DNA of 36,377 nucleotides from Bdellovibrionales bacterium RIFOXYD1_FULL_53_11 (GCA_001770165.1 MEQJ01000099.1:3903-40279); one strand, 5' to 3'. Positions 23,685 through 33,387 are shown, counted from the first letter of the stretch. The notes: generated by a model from the letters alone, not told the origin. Translations and numbers: made by a program.

Positions 23685-24800
23685 TCAGCTCATCAAAAAT
23701 GGAAATTTGATCTTGCTTATTCTGGCGCCGCCCATGATCTCATCATCATCATAAAACACGACTTCTTCGCCATAGCAGGGGGCAAATACGGGTTCATCGA
23801 ACAGGATCTGGACCGTATCATTTTCAAAAACAAATATCCGGCAGTTTTTTTCCTCGGGCCTGCCTGCGATGCGGGCCTTAACCTTGAATGCGCGCAATCC
23901 TTCAACGCTGCGAAGCCACATCGTCTCATTGCAGGTGATTTCCTTGACGGCAAGGTGTTTGTCTTCTCCGACAATAAGCGCCTGGTGGACCAGTTCCTGT
24001 GCAATCACCTTGAGCCCGCTAGCGGTTTCAAATTGATTGAGCGGCAGGTCATCCTCCTGTCCGATCCTGTATTTGAAAAGTCCCGCATGTTCTCCAACAA
24101 CATTTCCATGAAGCGTGCGAATAACCCCCTTCGGCCACAGAACCTGGGCGGTCCGTGATTCCATGAATTCAATCATGGATGAAAAATCACCAAAACAAAG
24201 CCGATGGCCTTCCGCCAGTTTGTCAAAACCGAATTCGGCAGCCAGCTTGAGCACCATGGAATAAGGAATGCTGCCAACCGGAGTGATAATACGCTTCAAA
24301 ATACCCTGCCCCAGACGCAGCATCTGATGACTTTGGTCTTTCTGGGCTTCAGCGGCCCTGCAGAGACGCACCAAACCGCTTGTTGTATCATGAACTATCT
24401 GTGCGTAGTGCCCGGTCGCAACAATATCAATGCCGTGGGAGTCGGCAATATCCAACAGATATTTGAAGATTATCTCGCTGTTGCATTGTGAGCATATGTC
24501 GGATGACCTCAGAAGAAGTTTCTGGTGGATGAAATAATCAATGACCTTGTCATTGAAGACTTCCGATGCGTCAACTTCATTAAAGGGTATCTCAAGCTTT
24601 TTACATATTGTTTTGACCACTTCGGGGTCATCATGACAGTTCAGATTTTTTTCAAGCACTGGAGCACAGTTCCTGCTCTTCATTCTGATCAATACCGCAG
24701 ACAGCATGTATCCCTGGCGCTTGAGCAAACCCGCAGCAACAGCACTATCTATCCCGCCGCTCAGTCCAATCAGGATTTTTTTTGCTTTTTCCTTAACCAT
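23685..24800 (-). CDS. mnmA: tRNA 2-thiouridylase MnmA
   Basis: 371 residues. ATP pyrophosphatase PP-loop SGGIDSAVAA at residues 14-23, the first catalytic cysteine region SDICSQCNSEIIF, then IVATGHYAQI, the KDQSHQML segment and the second cysteine in RLCFGDFSSMIEF; a C-terminal beta-barrel follows. MnmA puts sulfur on U34 of Lys, Glu and Gln tRNAs, with sulfur relayed from a cysteine desulfurase. The residues around both cysteines diverge from the common PNPCxxCN and CF(I/V) contexts but both Cys are kept, so I expect activity. No cysteine desulfurase gene is next to it, although an Rrf2 regulator is, 66 bases upstream. No obvious ribosome-binding site before the ATG. Confidence 0.9.
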   Translation of the reverse strand: MVKEKAKKILIGLSGGIDSAVAAGLLKRQGYMLSAVLIRMKSRNCAPVLEKNLNCHDDPEVVKTICKKLEIPFNEVDASEVFNDKVIDYFIHQKLLLRSSDICSQCNSEIIFKYLLDIADSHGIDIVATGHYAQIVHDTTSGLVRLCRAAEAQKDQSHQMLRLGQGILKRIITPVGSIPYSMVLKLAAEFGFDKLAEGHRLCFGDFSSMIEFMESRTAQVLWPKGVIRTLHGNVVGEHAGLFKYRIGQEDDLPLNQFETASGLKVIAQELVHQALIVGEDKHLAVKEITCNETMWLRSVEGLRAFKVKARIAGRPEEKNCRIFVFENDTVQILFDEPVFAPCYGEEVVFYDDDEIMGGARISKIKFPFLMS

Positions 24801-24866
24801 GGATGTTACACAAACTCTTGGAGCTCATTAAAAGCAGCAGGAGAACCGTAGAAATCTGGATTCTTT

Positions 24867-25379
24867 TCAGCCGAGTTCGCGTGCCTTGCCGGCATTTGTG
24901 TTTATTGGAGGTTGAATTCCGGCGCCATCAAGGGCAGTTGAAACCACCTTGGGCAGATCCTGGGTTCCGCGCGCCTTGCGGATCAAATCACCGACCGACG
25001 TTGTGGTCAGATATTCCTGCATAATAACGCCAAGATTTTCAAAATATGTTTTGGTGAGGATGAACTCTACGGTGTCACTCTTGATGTCACCGGTGCCGAT
25101 GAGATCACGGGCCGGATTGATATTTTCTCCAACGCTGATCAAAACATCTTTAATTGATATTTCATCCATGGAGCGTGACAGCACATAGCCGCCACCCGGG
25201 CCACGAACGCTTTTAACGACCGACCCTTTTCTCAGGCGGCGAAATAACTGTTCCAGATAGTGGAGTGAGATCCTCTGGCGTTCGGATATCTCCTGAAGAC
25301 GCACTGGACGTCCATTTGAATTGAATGTCAGATCCAATATTGCCCGGACCGCATATCGTCCTTTTGAGGTTAAACGCAT
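24867..25379 (-). CDS. Rrf2-family transcriptional regulator without iron-sulfur cysteines
   Basis: 170 residues. N-terminal winged helix with the family's opening MRLTSKGRYAVRAILDL and then ISERQRISLHYLEQLFRRLRKGSVVKSVRGPGGGYVLSR, typical of IscR/CymR/Rrf2. The region where IscR has three cysteines (about 90-105) reads GENINPARDLIGTGD with none, and the protein has no cysteine at all, so it cannot bind a [2Fe-2S] cluster as IscR does; it may sense a protein partner or ligand like CymR. The last 35 residues are an unusual Pro/Ala/Gly-rich tail. Good Shine-Dalgarno (AGGAAG). It precedes mnmA and mtaB in the same direction, so those are its likely first targets (inference). Confidence 0.88.
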   Translation of the reverse strand: MRLTSKGRYAVRAILDLTFNSNGRPVRLQEISERQRISLHYLEQLFRRLRKGSVVKSVRGPGGGYVLSRSMDEISIKDVLISVGENINPARDLIGTGDIKSDTVEFILTKTYFENLGVIMQEYLTTTSVGDLIRKARGTQDLPKVVSTALDGAGIQPPINTNAGKARELG

Positions 25380-25397
25380 TTATATCTTCCTTTCCCT

Positions 25398-25418
25398 CTC
25401 ATAAACCTGATATATGAG
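25398..25418. promoter_or_regulatory. Inverted repeat upstream of the Rrf2-type gene (candidate operator)
   Basis: CTCATA (25398-25403) and TATGAG (25413-25418) are a perfect 6-base inverted repeat around 9 bases, about 20 bases upstream of the regulator start. On the minus strand a TTGACG lies further upstream at 25438-25443, so the repeat overlaps where a -10 element would be. That is the usual place for Rrf2 autorepression. Inference from position only. Confidence 0.35.
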
Positions 25419-25522
25419 TTACCATGCTGTAGTTTGCCCGTCAACTAATATTCTGTATTTATTTGGTAGTGTTTTATTTGTGTTTTAAGTCATAAAAAAA
25501 AACCGATAATATATATGTAAAT

Positions 25523-26245
25523 ATGGCATCTGATAGAAAAAAGAAAAACACTGGCACATTTACTTTGGATCCAGAAAACACCATGGAAATGCCAAGTGTC
25601 ACCAAACTGCTTAACCGTAAAAGCCTTGAAAAAATAAGCACTTCCACCCCCGAGCCGGAAGAAATAAATGTTGAAGAAAATGTTAATGTCACGGAGGCTC
25701 CGGCGCCCGAATTGAGCAATCCTAAAATTCAAAGAGCCTCAAGACGTGGCTCAAAAGAGGGAACTCGACCATTAGTGACATGGCATTTGGCTCAGATAGA
25801 AAACGGCACCGACCCTCTTGGAAGGGCAATTGCAAAACTTTTCCAAAAAGGGGCAGGCGGAGTGCTGTATCTTGCCATTTCTCCGCCCCCTGCCGGATCT
25901 TCACTTCCGGTATTCCTGGCTACAGCCATGGCCGGTGAAAATGTCCAGCCAGAAATCTGGACCGGTATGCGGTGGGATCCAAGGGTGGTTCCAGATATCT
26001 GGAATGTTTTTGTCAAATCCGGACTTCTGGAGCTTCCTCCCCCAAGCGCAAACACCAACATAAAAAGCAGCCGTAATGTTGTCCGTGATGCTTTTGGAAT
26101 AGCTTTATCAGACTGGATTACTTTGGTCAGGACGGGGCCGGCAAATGCATGTCGCGGCATGTTGGGATTTGTTTCCCGGGAATCAATCATCATGGCCGTC
26201 AAGGATTTGCTGCCTCTTCTTAACGCGAAGATGCCGGGAAAATAA
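25523..26245 (+). CDS. Uncharacterised cytoplasmic protein, possibly GAF-like C-terminal domain
   Basis: 240 residues. The first 75 are low-complexity, rich in Lys, Glu, Pro, Ser and Thr, probably disordered. From about residue 85 a compact domain follows: GRAIAKLFQKGAGGVLYLAISPP, then IWNVFVKSGLLELPP, then RDAFGIALSDWITLVRTGPANACRGMLGFVS, and a C-terminal helix. The last strand-helix pattern reminded me of GAF-type sensor domains, but I cannot place it in a family. No signal peptide or membrane segment. The ATG has no convincing ribosome-binding site (AT-rich leader). It is divergent from the Rrf2 gene across 143 bases and its 3' end overlaps tsaE by 26 bases. Confidence 0.6.
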   Translation: MASDRKKKNTGTFTLDPENTMEMPSVTKLLNRKSLEKISTSTPEPEEINVEENVNVTEAPAPELSNPKIQRASRRGSKEGTRPLVTWHLAQIENGTDPLGRAIAKLFQKGAGGVLYLAISPPPAGSSLPVFLATAMAGENVQPEIWTGMRWDPRVVPDIWNVFVKSGLLELPPPSANTNIKSSRNVVRDAFGIALSDWITLVRTGPANACRGMLGFVSRESIIMAVKDLLPLLNAKMPGK

Positions 26246-26741
26246 CATTTATTTCAATAATTCTTTTTAATCCGCCTGATCCGTCAAAATCAATTCTAAC
26301 AAGCCATGTTTTTTCTTTTCTGCGCGGAAGGAGAAGGCGTTCGAACAATTCTTGATTTGTGGAAGTCCATTCGGACACGACGGTAATTTCCCGTTCCCAG
26401 AAGTATGAGGGGATGCCGACGGCATCTGCGTCATTAGCATTTTTCAGCCGGAAAAAGTCAATATGTGCAATGCCGCCGGTGATGGAATCATATTCATGAA
26501 CAATCGGGAAAGAAGGGCTGCCCCCGGGGGGCTGCCCAACGCCAAACGCCTGAAGCAAAGCATTGGCAAACACTGTTTTACCCGCACCCATCGGTCCTTC
26601 AAGCAAAACCCACTCGCCAGGAGCGATTCCGGCAGCGAGACGATTCGCAAGAAGCGCCGTTTCCCGATCAGAGGATGTTTGTGCGGATCTCCAGGGCCTG
26701 CTGCGCCGGATGTGCCGCTTTTTTGAGTTCATTGAATGCAT
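26220..26741 (-). CDS. tsaE: TsaE, tRNA t6A biosynthesis ATPase
   Basis: 173 residues. P-loop GPMGAGKT near residue 50, then SPSFPIVHEYD and HIDFFRLKNANDADAVGIPSYFWEREITVVSEW, which match the TsaE family pattern (SPTFxLxxxY, HxDxYRL, ExGxxxxxxxxxxxxxEW). TsaE activates TsaB-TsaD for threonylcarbamoylation of A37. The N-terminus is basic (KKRHIRRSRPWR). The start lies 74 bases inside the nnr gene; no later Met, Val or Leu start codon precedes the conserved domain, so the overlap is probably real. The 3' end overlaps the GAF-like gene on the other strand by 26 bases. Confidence 0.9.
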   Translation of the reverse strand: MHSMNSKKRHIRRSRPWRSAQTSSDRETALLANRLAAGIAPGEWVLLEGPMGAGKTVFANALLQAFGVGQPPGGSPSFPIVHEYDSITGGIAHIDFFRLKNANDADAVGIPSYFWEREITVVSEWTSTNQELFERLLLPRRKEKTWLVRIDFDGSGGLKRIIEINVIFPASSR

Positions 26742-28266
26742 TTCCGATGTTCCCGATCATGTCAGGCGCGGTCATCCCGCGATGTCCATGCTGTCTGGCT
26801 GCAAGATCCCCCGCAAGCGAGTGAAGAAAGACCCCGAGCCGTGCGGCATCAAACGCGTCCATCCCCTGCCCGACAAGCCCGCCAATCATTCCCGAAAGAA
26901 CGTCGCCGCTTCCGGCGGTCGCCATGCCGTCGTTCGGATAATGATTCAGAAATATTTTTTCCTCCGTCGAAGAGATCAGCGTAGCCGCGCCCTTGAGAAC
27001 CACGACACAATGGGTAAGCTCAACAGCCCTTCGGACAGCGCCAACCGGATCGAGTTTCACCTCATCCTTTGAACAACCGAGCAGCCTGGCCATCTCACCC
27101 GGATGAGGCGTAAGAATCTTGGGATATGGTCGTCCGCGCAGCATTTCATGCATCTGGTGCCTGGAAACAAGATTGAGCGCATCTGCATCAAGAACAACCG
27201 GGCCGCGATATTCCATCAGCATGTCTTTGATCAATTTCTCCGCTCCGGGCCTGGTGCCGAGGCCGGGCCCCGCCACCACACAAGAGAAGGGGCTTATGCT
27301 TTCGGGCGTGACCGAAATCCCATTGTTGTCCCTCGGTGGAAGTATCATCGTCTGGTCAGAGATTTTTGCCTGCAGTGCTTCAAAACAATCATCCCAGGTT
27401 GCAACCGTTACAAGACCGGTCCCCATCCTGTGGCAAGCTCCCGCCGCCATGGCAACCGCACCAAGATGTCCGGGGCTGCCACCGACAAGAAGCGTATGGC
27501 CAAAAGAGTTTTTGTGTCCGTAGCGGTCCCGTTCCTTGACGAGAGTGCTCATCTGAGTTTTTGTGAGAAGGAATTTGTCACCTTCAAATCTGTATCTGGA
27601 AGGGAGTGAAATATCCGCACAAACAAGTTCGCCGCGTCTTGCTGCTCCCGGCGGAAGAAAATGACCAAGTTTGGGAAAACCAAAAGTGACGGTGAGGGTG
27701 GCCAGAACGGACGTGCCATGCACGAGGCCGGTATCGCCGCTTACGCCCGACGGAATGTCGAGAGATATCACTTCTCTTGCATCCAGGCGGTTGATGATAG
27801 AGACCGCATCATAATAAATGCCGTCAAGATCCCCCTTGAGGCCGGTGCCAAGAAGACCATCAACCACGGTAAAGGGACCGGAAGCACTGGAAACAAATGC
27901 TTCAAGTTCGGCGGTATTCTCGATTTGAATGATTTTGGCTTTCATTTTAAACAGCAGATCATGGTTTTTTCGGGCGCTGCCCGTAAGAGAGGAAGGCGGA
28001 CCAAGCATGAATATCCGTACCCGGCGCTCCAGACAATGCAACCGCCTGGCAACAACAAATGCATCACCGGCATTGTTGCCCTTGCCGGCAAAAACAAGTA
28101 CGTCAGTATCACGACCTGCGGATGGAAAACGCTCAAGAATCACTTCCACGGCGGCATGTCCGGCGTTTTCCATCAAAACATCCTGACTGATGCCGGAATC
28201 AATCTGAGCGGAAGCATCCACCTCCTTCATTTCATCGTTTGTGCATATTCTTATCGGGAAAGGCAT
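26668..28266 (-). CDS. nnr: Bifunctional NAD(P)HX epimerase/dehydratase
   Basis: 532 residues joining two repair enzymes. N-terminal YjeF_N epimerase (about 1-220) with the GKGNNAGDAFVVARRL loop and SLDIPSGVSGDTG; C-terminal ADP-dependent dehydratase of the ribokinase-like fold (about 230-520) with VLVGGSPGHLGAVAMAA, VAGPGLGT, ILTPHPGEMARLL and TAGSGDVLSGMIGGL. Together they convert damaged hydrated NAD(P)H (R- and S-NADHX) back to NAD(P)H. Full length, with 74 bases of its 3' end shared with tsaE. It follows glmM by four bases; nnr-tsaE adjacency is common. Confidence 0.95.
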   Translation of the reverse strand: MPFPIRICTNDEMKEVDASAQIDSGISQDVLMENAGHAAVEVILERFPSAGRDTDVLVFAGKGNNAGDAFVVARRLHCLERRVRIFMLGPPSSLTGSARKNHDLLFKMKAKIIQIENTAELEAFVSSASGPFTVVDGLLGTGLKGDLDGIYYDAVSIINRLDAREVISLDIPSGVSGDTGLVHGTSVLATLTVTFGFPKLGHFLPPGAARRGELVCADISLPSRYRFEGDKFLLTKTQMSTLVKERDRYGHKNSFGHTLLVGGSPGHLGAVAMAAGACHRMGTGLVTVATWDDCFEALQAKISDQTMILPPRDNNGISVTPESISPFSCVVAGPGLGTRPGAEKLIKDMLMEYRGPVVLDADALNLVSRHQMHEMLRGRPYPKILTPHPGEMARLLGCSKDEVKLDPVGAVRRAVELTHCVVVLKGAATLISSTEEKIFLNHYPNDGMATAGSGDVLSGMIGGLVGQGMDAFDAARLGVFLHSLAGDLAARQHGHRGMTAPDMIGNIGNAFNELKKAAHPAQQALEIRTNIL

Positions 28267-28270
28267 TGTT

Positions 28271-29680
28271 TCAACCTATCGACGACTTGATGGTGGAAAC
28301 AAGAGTTCTGGCCAGCTCGGCTATCACCACTTCATCCTCGCCTTCAACCATGATCCTGACCAGCGGTTCAGTACCGCTATAGCGCACAAAAACACGTCCT
28401 CGGCTTCCAATCTTCGATTGTGCATCATTAATGGCTTTCATTATCTCGGGTTTTGAATCGAGAGGTTCGCGTTTTGCAACGCGGATGTTTTCCTTGATCT
28501 GAGGAAACAGCCTGATCCCCTTTTTTAGCTCCGAAAGAGGCTTGTGCGTACGCCGCATCGCCTCAAGCACCCTTAGCGCCGCGACAACACCGTCTCCGGT
28601 TGTTGATTGATCCAGAAATACAACGTGGCCGGACTGCTCACCCCCAAGATTGAAGCCGCCCTTTCGCATCGCATCAACCACATAGCGGTCACCAACCGGC
28701 GCACGGAGCATGGATATGCCGTTTTCTTTCAGGGTAAGCTCCAGCCCGATATTTGACATTGGAGTTGTAACAACGGTTGAGCCCTTGAGTACTTTTTCTT
28801 GCGCCATCTGTAGCGCGCAAAGTCCGATGATCTGGTCACCGTCGACAATCTCCCCGTTTTCATCCGACAAAATGCATCTGTCGCCGTCGCCGTCGAGGGA
28901 GATTCCGATGTCCGCCCGATACTCAACGACGGCATCGCCGATATTCTCCGGATAAAGCGCGCCGCATTTGTCATTGATGTTCAGGCCGTTCGGACTAACG
29001 CCCTTGCGGATCACTTCGGCTCCGAGTTCTTCAAACACGAGCGGCGCCACTCTGTAGGCCGCGCCGTTTGCACAATCCAGGACAATCCTCATTCCCATGA
29101 GATCAAGTTCGCGAGGAAAGATGGATTTAAGGAATACTATGTAACGTCCATGAACATCCTCGATCCTGAACGCCTTCCCGACAAGATCCTCGGTGGGTCG
29201 GTGCTTGTCCATGTCCTTTGAAAATACCAGCCGCTCGATTTCGTTTTCAATCTCATCGGGCAGCTTGTAGCCATCTGAAGAAAAAATCTTTATCCCGTTG
29301 TCGCGATAGGCATTGTGCGAAGCTGAAATCATGATTCCGGCGTCAGCTCGCATGCTCTGGGTTACAAAAGCCACCCCCGGCGTCGGAAGCGGTCCGATCA
29401 GAATCACATCAGCGCCCATCGAACAGATGCCGGACGCAAGCGCCTGCTCCAGCATATAACCGGAAAGACGCGTGTCCTTTCCGACCACAATTTTTGCACG
29501 TCTAACCGGCTTGTTGGAATCGAGCGGTTTGAGACCGATCGGAACCGAACTTTTTACGGGGCTCAGATGGCTTCTGAGCACATATGCCACCGCCCGCCCC
29601 ACGGTCATTGCAATCTCGCCAGTCATCGGAAACTGATTGGCAACACCCCTGATACCATCGGTTCCAAAAAGCTTATCCAT
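28271..29680 (-). CDS. glmM: Phosphoglucosamine mutase GlmM
   Basis: 469 residues. Converts glucosamine-6-phosphate to glucosamine-1-phosphate for UDP-GlcNAc, the precursor of peptidoglycan and lipid A. Visible: FGTDGIRG at the start, phosphoserine loop MISASHN with the catalytic Ser at about 121, metal-binding DGDGDR, sugar-binding GGEQSGH and phosphate-binding [10 protein letters not shown]. The catalytic serine lies about 20 residues later than in the E. coli enzyme because of an insert after residue 40. Strong AGGAGA ribosome-binding site. It is the last gene of a cdaA-cdaR-glmM set known in many bacteria, where GlmM can bind and inhibit CdaA. Confidence 0.97.
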   Translation of the reverse strand: MDKLFGTDGIRGVANQFPMTGEIAMTVGRAVAYVLRSHLSPVKSSVPIGLKPLDSNKPVRRAKIVVGKDTRLSGYMLEQALASGICSMGADVILIGPLPTPGVAFVTQSMRADAGIMISASHNAYRDNGIKIFSSDGYKLPDEIENEIERLVFSKDMDKHRPTEDLVGKAFRIEDVHGRYIVFLKSIFPRELDLMGMRIVLDCANGAAYRVAPLVFEELGAEVIRKGVSPNGLNINDKCGALYPENIGDAVVEYRADIGISLDGDGDRCILSDENGEIVDGDQIIGLCALQMAQEKVLKGSTVVTTPMSNIGLELTLKENGISMLRAPVGDRYVVDAMRKGGFNLGGEQSGHVVFLDQSTTGDGVVAALRVLEAMRRTHKPLSELKKGIRLFPQIKENIRVAKREPLDSKPEIMKAINDAQSKIGSRGRVFVRYSGTEPLVRIMVEGEDEVVIAELARTLVSTIKSSIG

Positions 29681-29692
29681 TTCTTCTCCTGT

Positions 29693-30604
29693 TCAATGAA
29701 GTTTAAGACTGACCTTGTCGGGCACGGCTTTGACAAACCCGATGTTCTCGGGAAGCGTGATTTTCACAGTCTCCGAATATCTGCCCTTTGGTTTGCCGCG
29801 AAGGTCAACCGTCGCATAAACATGTTTGCGGTCCAGCCTTTTCAGATCGTCCTGCGCGGCACGGACAAATACGGTCACGGTTTTGTCGGACAGAGTGGAT
29901 TTGTGATTTGTAAGAACTCGCACTTCGACATTCTTGATGCGGAAATTCGCGCTTTCGGGTTCGACCAGGATCACCGCATGTGGAAGCGCTCCCTCCATCT
30001 GGAGCCCGTATCTGCTGATATCAAGTGAAACCTCGCGGTCAGTGTTTTGTCTGATGCCGCTGATATCCAAAGGTATGGTGGCAATCTCGGTTATGCTGTC
30101 CACCCTGCTTTCGGGGCCTTTTATCCGGACAACCTGGGGTTTGACTTCGGTACGCAAAACCCTGAAACCCTCGGGTATCATTCCGCGCAACTCAAGTTTG
30201 ACCGGAACATCCCTGCGTTTGACGTGTTCGAGCTTGACCAGTATTGCGGTCGGATTGATTGAAAGGACTTTTACACCGATCGGAACCCGGATGTTGTCCG
30301 AAAAAAACCTGTAAGTAACCAGTCCCGGCTTGGAGCCGGCAAGATTGACCCGGATCGGATCCTCGCGCCGGTCAAGAACCGCGCGTAAAAACGCCTTCGG
30401 ACCTGAAAGCCGGAACGCGATTTTTTCCGGAATATCGTTAGACGGTACGATTTCAGAGGAGGTGATGATCTCAAGCGGAACTTCCTTGGTGACCTCTACA
30501 TTGCGCGACCCAAGCACGACAAACCAGAGCACTATTGCAATGATTATGGAAATCAGCTTGGTACCGATGTTGTTGGTGAACATGCCGAGGATTTTTTCGA
30601 TCAT
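29693..30604 (-). CDS. cdaR: YbbR-domain protein (CdaR)
   Basis: 303 residues. One N-terminal transmembrane helix (LISIIIAIVLWFVVLG) followed by three YbbR-type beta domains outside the membrane, with repeats such as KEVPLEIITSSEIVPSNDIPEKIAFRLSGPKAFL, KRRDVPVKLELRGMIPEGFRVLRTEVKPQVVRIKGPESRV and a third near the end. CdaR regulates the diadenylate cyclase CdaA. The start overlaps the cdaA stop (ATGA). Firmicute CdaR usually has four domains; three are visible here. Confidence 0.9.
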   Translation of the reverse strand: MIEKILGMFTNNIGTKLISIIIAIVLWFVVLGSRNVEVTKEVPLEIITSSEIVPSNDIPEKIAFRLSGPKAFLRAVLDRREDPIRVNLAGSKPGLVTYRFFSDNIRVPIGVKVLSINPTAILVKLEHVKRRDVPVKLELRGMIPEGFRVLRTEVKPQVVRIKGPESRVDSITEIATIPLDISGIRQNTDREVSLDISRYGLQMEGALPHAVILVEPESANFRIKNVEVRVLTNHKSTLSDKTVTVFVRAAQDDLKRLDRKHVYATVDLRGKPKGRYSETVKITLPENIGFVKAVPDKVSLKLH

Positions 30605-31446
30605 CTTCGTTCACCTCCGCCCCGGGTGCGGGCGGCCGTCAACCAGCCGCGCATCCTGCGCGGAAGATTTGTCGCCCCCCGCGTGAGATCAAGCAATGCC
30701 GCAAGGCTCTGACGCAACTCCTGCTCGTTAAGGTTTGTCGTTATCTTCCCGCCTTTGACGAGATGGGCTTCCCCCGCTTCTTCGGAAACCAGGATTACTA
30801 TGGCGTCGGTATCTTCGGTGAGCCCGAGGGCCGCCCTGTGGCGGGTGCCATATTTGCGATCGATGTTCGGATCCTTTGAAAGAGGCAAAAAGCAGCCGGC
30901 GGCAGCAATTCTTCCATTTGTGATAATAACCGCTCCATCATGAATGGGCGAATTCTGGACAAAAATGGAATACAGCAGCTCGGATTTGACCCGGGCGTCC
31001 AAACGTGAACCGGTGTCAATGAAGTTCTTAAGTCCTGTTTCCCGTTCAATCACAATAAGCGCGCCAATGCGTTCCTTGGCAAGACGGGTCGCGGAACGCG
31101 AGATCTCATCTATCATTTCACGTTCTTCCTCAGCCGATGCACTTGAAAAGAACGGGTTCTTTCCCACATGCGTAAGGGCCCGGCGAAGATCGTCCTGGAA
31201 AAGAACTATAACGATCAATATGAGATAATCAAAAAAATAAGAAAACAGCCAGTGGGTGGTGAAAAGCTCAAGCGTGGAAGAAAGAAAAAAACCAATGCCC
31301 AGTATGCCAAGCCCTGTCAGCATCTGCATTGCACGCGTGCCCTTGATCAGCAACAGAATCCTATAAACGATATAACCGACAATGCCAACGTCCAAGAGGT
31401 CGATAAACCTTACGCTGGAGTGGATGTTGGTAAAAAGATCGTTCAC
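30601..31446 (-). CDS. cdaA: Diadenylate cyclase CdaA (c-di-AMP synthase)
   Basis: 281 residues. Three N-terminal transmembrane helices within residues 15-85, then the DisA_N cyclase domain with the two catalytic motifs DGA (residues 170-172) and RHR (202-204), both intact, so c-di-AMP synthesis from two ATP is expected. The start codon is GTG. It lies 24 bases after ftsH and overlaps cdaR. The ftsH-cdaA linkage, usually with folP between, is seen in Deltaproteobacteria, as I recall. C-di-AMP commonly controls potassium transport and cell-wall homeostasis. Confidence 0.95.
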   Translation of the reverse strand: MNDLFTNIHSSVRFIDLLDVGIVGYIVYRILLLIKGTRAMQMLTGLGILGIGFFLSSTLELFTTHWLFSYFFDYLILIVIVLFQDDLRRALTHVGKNPFFSSASAEEEREMIDEISRSATRLAKERIGALIVIERETGLKNFIDTGSRLDARVKSELLYSIFVQNSPIHDGAVIITNGRIAAAGCFLPLSKDPNIDRKYGTRHRAALGLTEDTDAIVILVSEEAGEAHLVKGGKITTNLNEQELRQSLAALLDLTRGATNLPRRMRGWLTAARTRGGGERR

Positions 31447-31470
31447 CGGCCTACCCCGTTGTTTGCTGCT

Positions 31471-33387
31471 TCATGCCGGAGTCGGCACCGGAGTGCCCCC
31501 GCCTTCGGTTTCTTTTTTTTCAGCCGCGGGCGCATCGGCACCCGGAGGGGGCGGGCTGGACACCGGTCCCTTGGTAATGGTTTCACCACGCAGGACTTTT
31601 TCAATTTCCTCGCCGTCAAGCGTTTCATGCTCAAGCAGTGCGGCGGCCACCTGGTGTAGTTGCTGCATGTGGTTTTGCAGAAGCTCTTTGGCGCGCGCGA
31701 AATTCCGTTCAACCACATCACGGACTTCCCTGTCGATCATCTGCGCGGTATTCTCGGAATAATCGCGACGTTGGGAAATTTCGCGTCCAAGAAAAATGGC
31801 CTCTTCCTTCTGTCCAAAGGAAAGCGGCCCCAGCGCGTCGCTCATGCCCCACTCGCACACCATGCGGCGGGCAAGCATTGTAGCCCTTTCGATATCGTTG
31901 CCGGCACCGGTGGTTCTCTGCTGCAATACAAGTTCCTCGGCAACCCTGCCGCCCATCATGAACGCAATCGTGTTCTCCGCTTTTTCCTTCGAGAGGTTCA
32001 TCCGGTCTTCCTTGGGAAGCGTCTGGGTGAGTCCGAGCGCCATTCCGCGCGGGATGATGCTGACCTTGTGGATGGGGTCCATGCCGGGAAGCCTCATTGC
32101 AACCAGCGTGTGCCCCGCCTCATGGTAAGCGGTTGTTCTTTTTTCCTGATCGCTGATTACGAGGCTTTTGCGTTCAACGCCCATCAGGACTTTGTCCTTG
32201 GCTTGCTCGAAATCAACCATCTCCAGATATTTTTTGTCCGCGCGTGCCGCCAGCAACGCCGCTTCATTGACCAGATTTTCGAGGTCGGCCCCCGAAAATC
32301 CGGGCGTGCCGCGGGCTATTACCGACAAATCGACATTTCCGGCAATCGGGGTTTTTGTGGTATGCACCTTGAGAATTGCTTCGCGCCCCTTGACATCCGG
32401 CCCTGAAACAACAACACGGCGGTCAAAACGCCCGGGCCTGAGAAGTGCCGGGTCCAGCACGTCCGGTCTGTTGGTCGCCGCTATCAATATGACGCCGTCA
32501 TTGGATTCAAATCCGTCCATCTCGACAAGAAGCTGGTTGAGCGTTTGTTCGCGTTCATCATGTCCGCCGCCCAGTCCCGCGCCGCGATGACGTCCGACCG
32601 CATCGATTTCATCGATGAAGATTATGCATGGCGCATGTTTTTTGCCCTGCTCGAAAAGATCGCGCACACGCGATGCGCCCACACCGACAAACATCTCGAC
32701 AAAATCGGAACCTGAAATGGAAAAAAACGGCACGCCGGCCTCACCGGCAATGGCCCTTGCTAGAAGTGTTTTGCCGGTGCCGGGGGGGCCCATGAGCAAA
32801 ACCCCCTTTGGAATGCGTCCGCCAAGGCGGGTGAATTTTTTAGGGTCCTTGAGGAATGCTATGATTTCCTCAAGTTCGTTCTTGGCTTCTTCAACGCCCG
32901 CGACATTCTTGAAGGTTATCTTGTTGCCCGATTCGGTCAACAGGCGCGCCTTGCTTTTACCGAATGACATTGCCTTTCCGCCGCCCATTTGTATCTGGCG
33001 CATGAAGATGAAAAAAAACACAAAAAGGAGCAACATCGGGAACCATGAAATCAGCACCTGCTGCCAAACCGGGGTTTTCTCGGCACGTTCATAGTTTGGA
33101 ATAATATTGTTTTTTTCCAGCAGCTCAAAAATCTTCGCACTTGCAGTATCACCAACCGTTTCAAAGGTTTTCCGGCCGTCGGGTCCGGGTTCCTTGAAGT
33201 TGCCTATTATAACGTTATCGGATTTGAACGTAACATCTGCGACCTTGTTCTCCTTGACGTACTGGACAAATTCACTGAACTTCATTTCACGCCGGTTTTT
33301 ACTGCCGGGATCAATGACCTTGAACAGGCTTGCAAACAACAAAATCAAGACTAGCCATAAGGCTATAGTCTTATGGGATTGCTTCAT
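31471..33387 (-). CDS. ftsH: ATP-dependent zinc metalloprotease FtsH
   Basis: 638 residues. Two transmembrane segments (about 8-24 and 115-131) around a periplasmic domain, AAA domain with Walker A GPPGTGKT (200-207), Walker [10 protein letters not shown], second region of homology [20 protein letters not shown], and zinc site H422-E-A-G-H426 in [11 protein letters not shown]. FtsH degrades misfolded and regulatory membrane proteins. Full length for the family, with a Pro/Gly/Ala-rich tail of about 25 residues. It lies 39 bases after tilS, an arrangement common in bacteria. Confidence 0.97.
   Translation of the reverse strand: MKQSHKTIALWLVLILLFASLFKVIDPGSKNRREMKFSEFVQYVKENKVADVTFKSDNVIIGNFKEPGPDGRKTFETVGDTASAKIFELLEKNNIIPNYERAEKTPVWQQVLISWFPMLLLFVFFFIFMRQIQMGGGKAMSFGKSKARLLTESGNKITFKNVAGVEEAKNELEEIIAFLKDPKKFTRLGGRIPKGVLLMGPPGTGKTLLARAIAGEAGVPFFSISGSDFVEMFVGVGASRVRDLFEQGKKHAPCIIFIDEIDAVGRHRGAGLGGGHDEREQTLNQLLVEMDGFESNDGVILIAATNRPDVLDPALLRPGRFDRRVVVSGPDVKGREAILKVHTTKTPIAGNVDLSVIARGTPGFSGADLENLVNEAALLAARADKKYLEMVDFEQAKDKVLMGVERKSLVISDQEKRTTAYHEAGHTLVAMRLPGMDPIHKVSIIPRGMALGLTQTLPKEDRMNLSKEKAENTIAFMMGGRVAEELVLQQRTTGAGNDIERATMLARRMVCEWGMSDALGPLSFGQKEEAIFLGREISQRRDYSENTAQMIDREVRDVVERNFARAKELLQNHMQQLHQVAAALLEHETLDGEEIEKVLRGETITKGPVSSPPPPGADAPAAEKKETEGGGTPVPTPA

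Noticed and set aside
31660-32406. Plus-strand open frame of about 248 codons opposite ftsH
   Set aside because: Antisense to the conserved FtsH protease domain, no recognisable motif.
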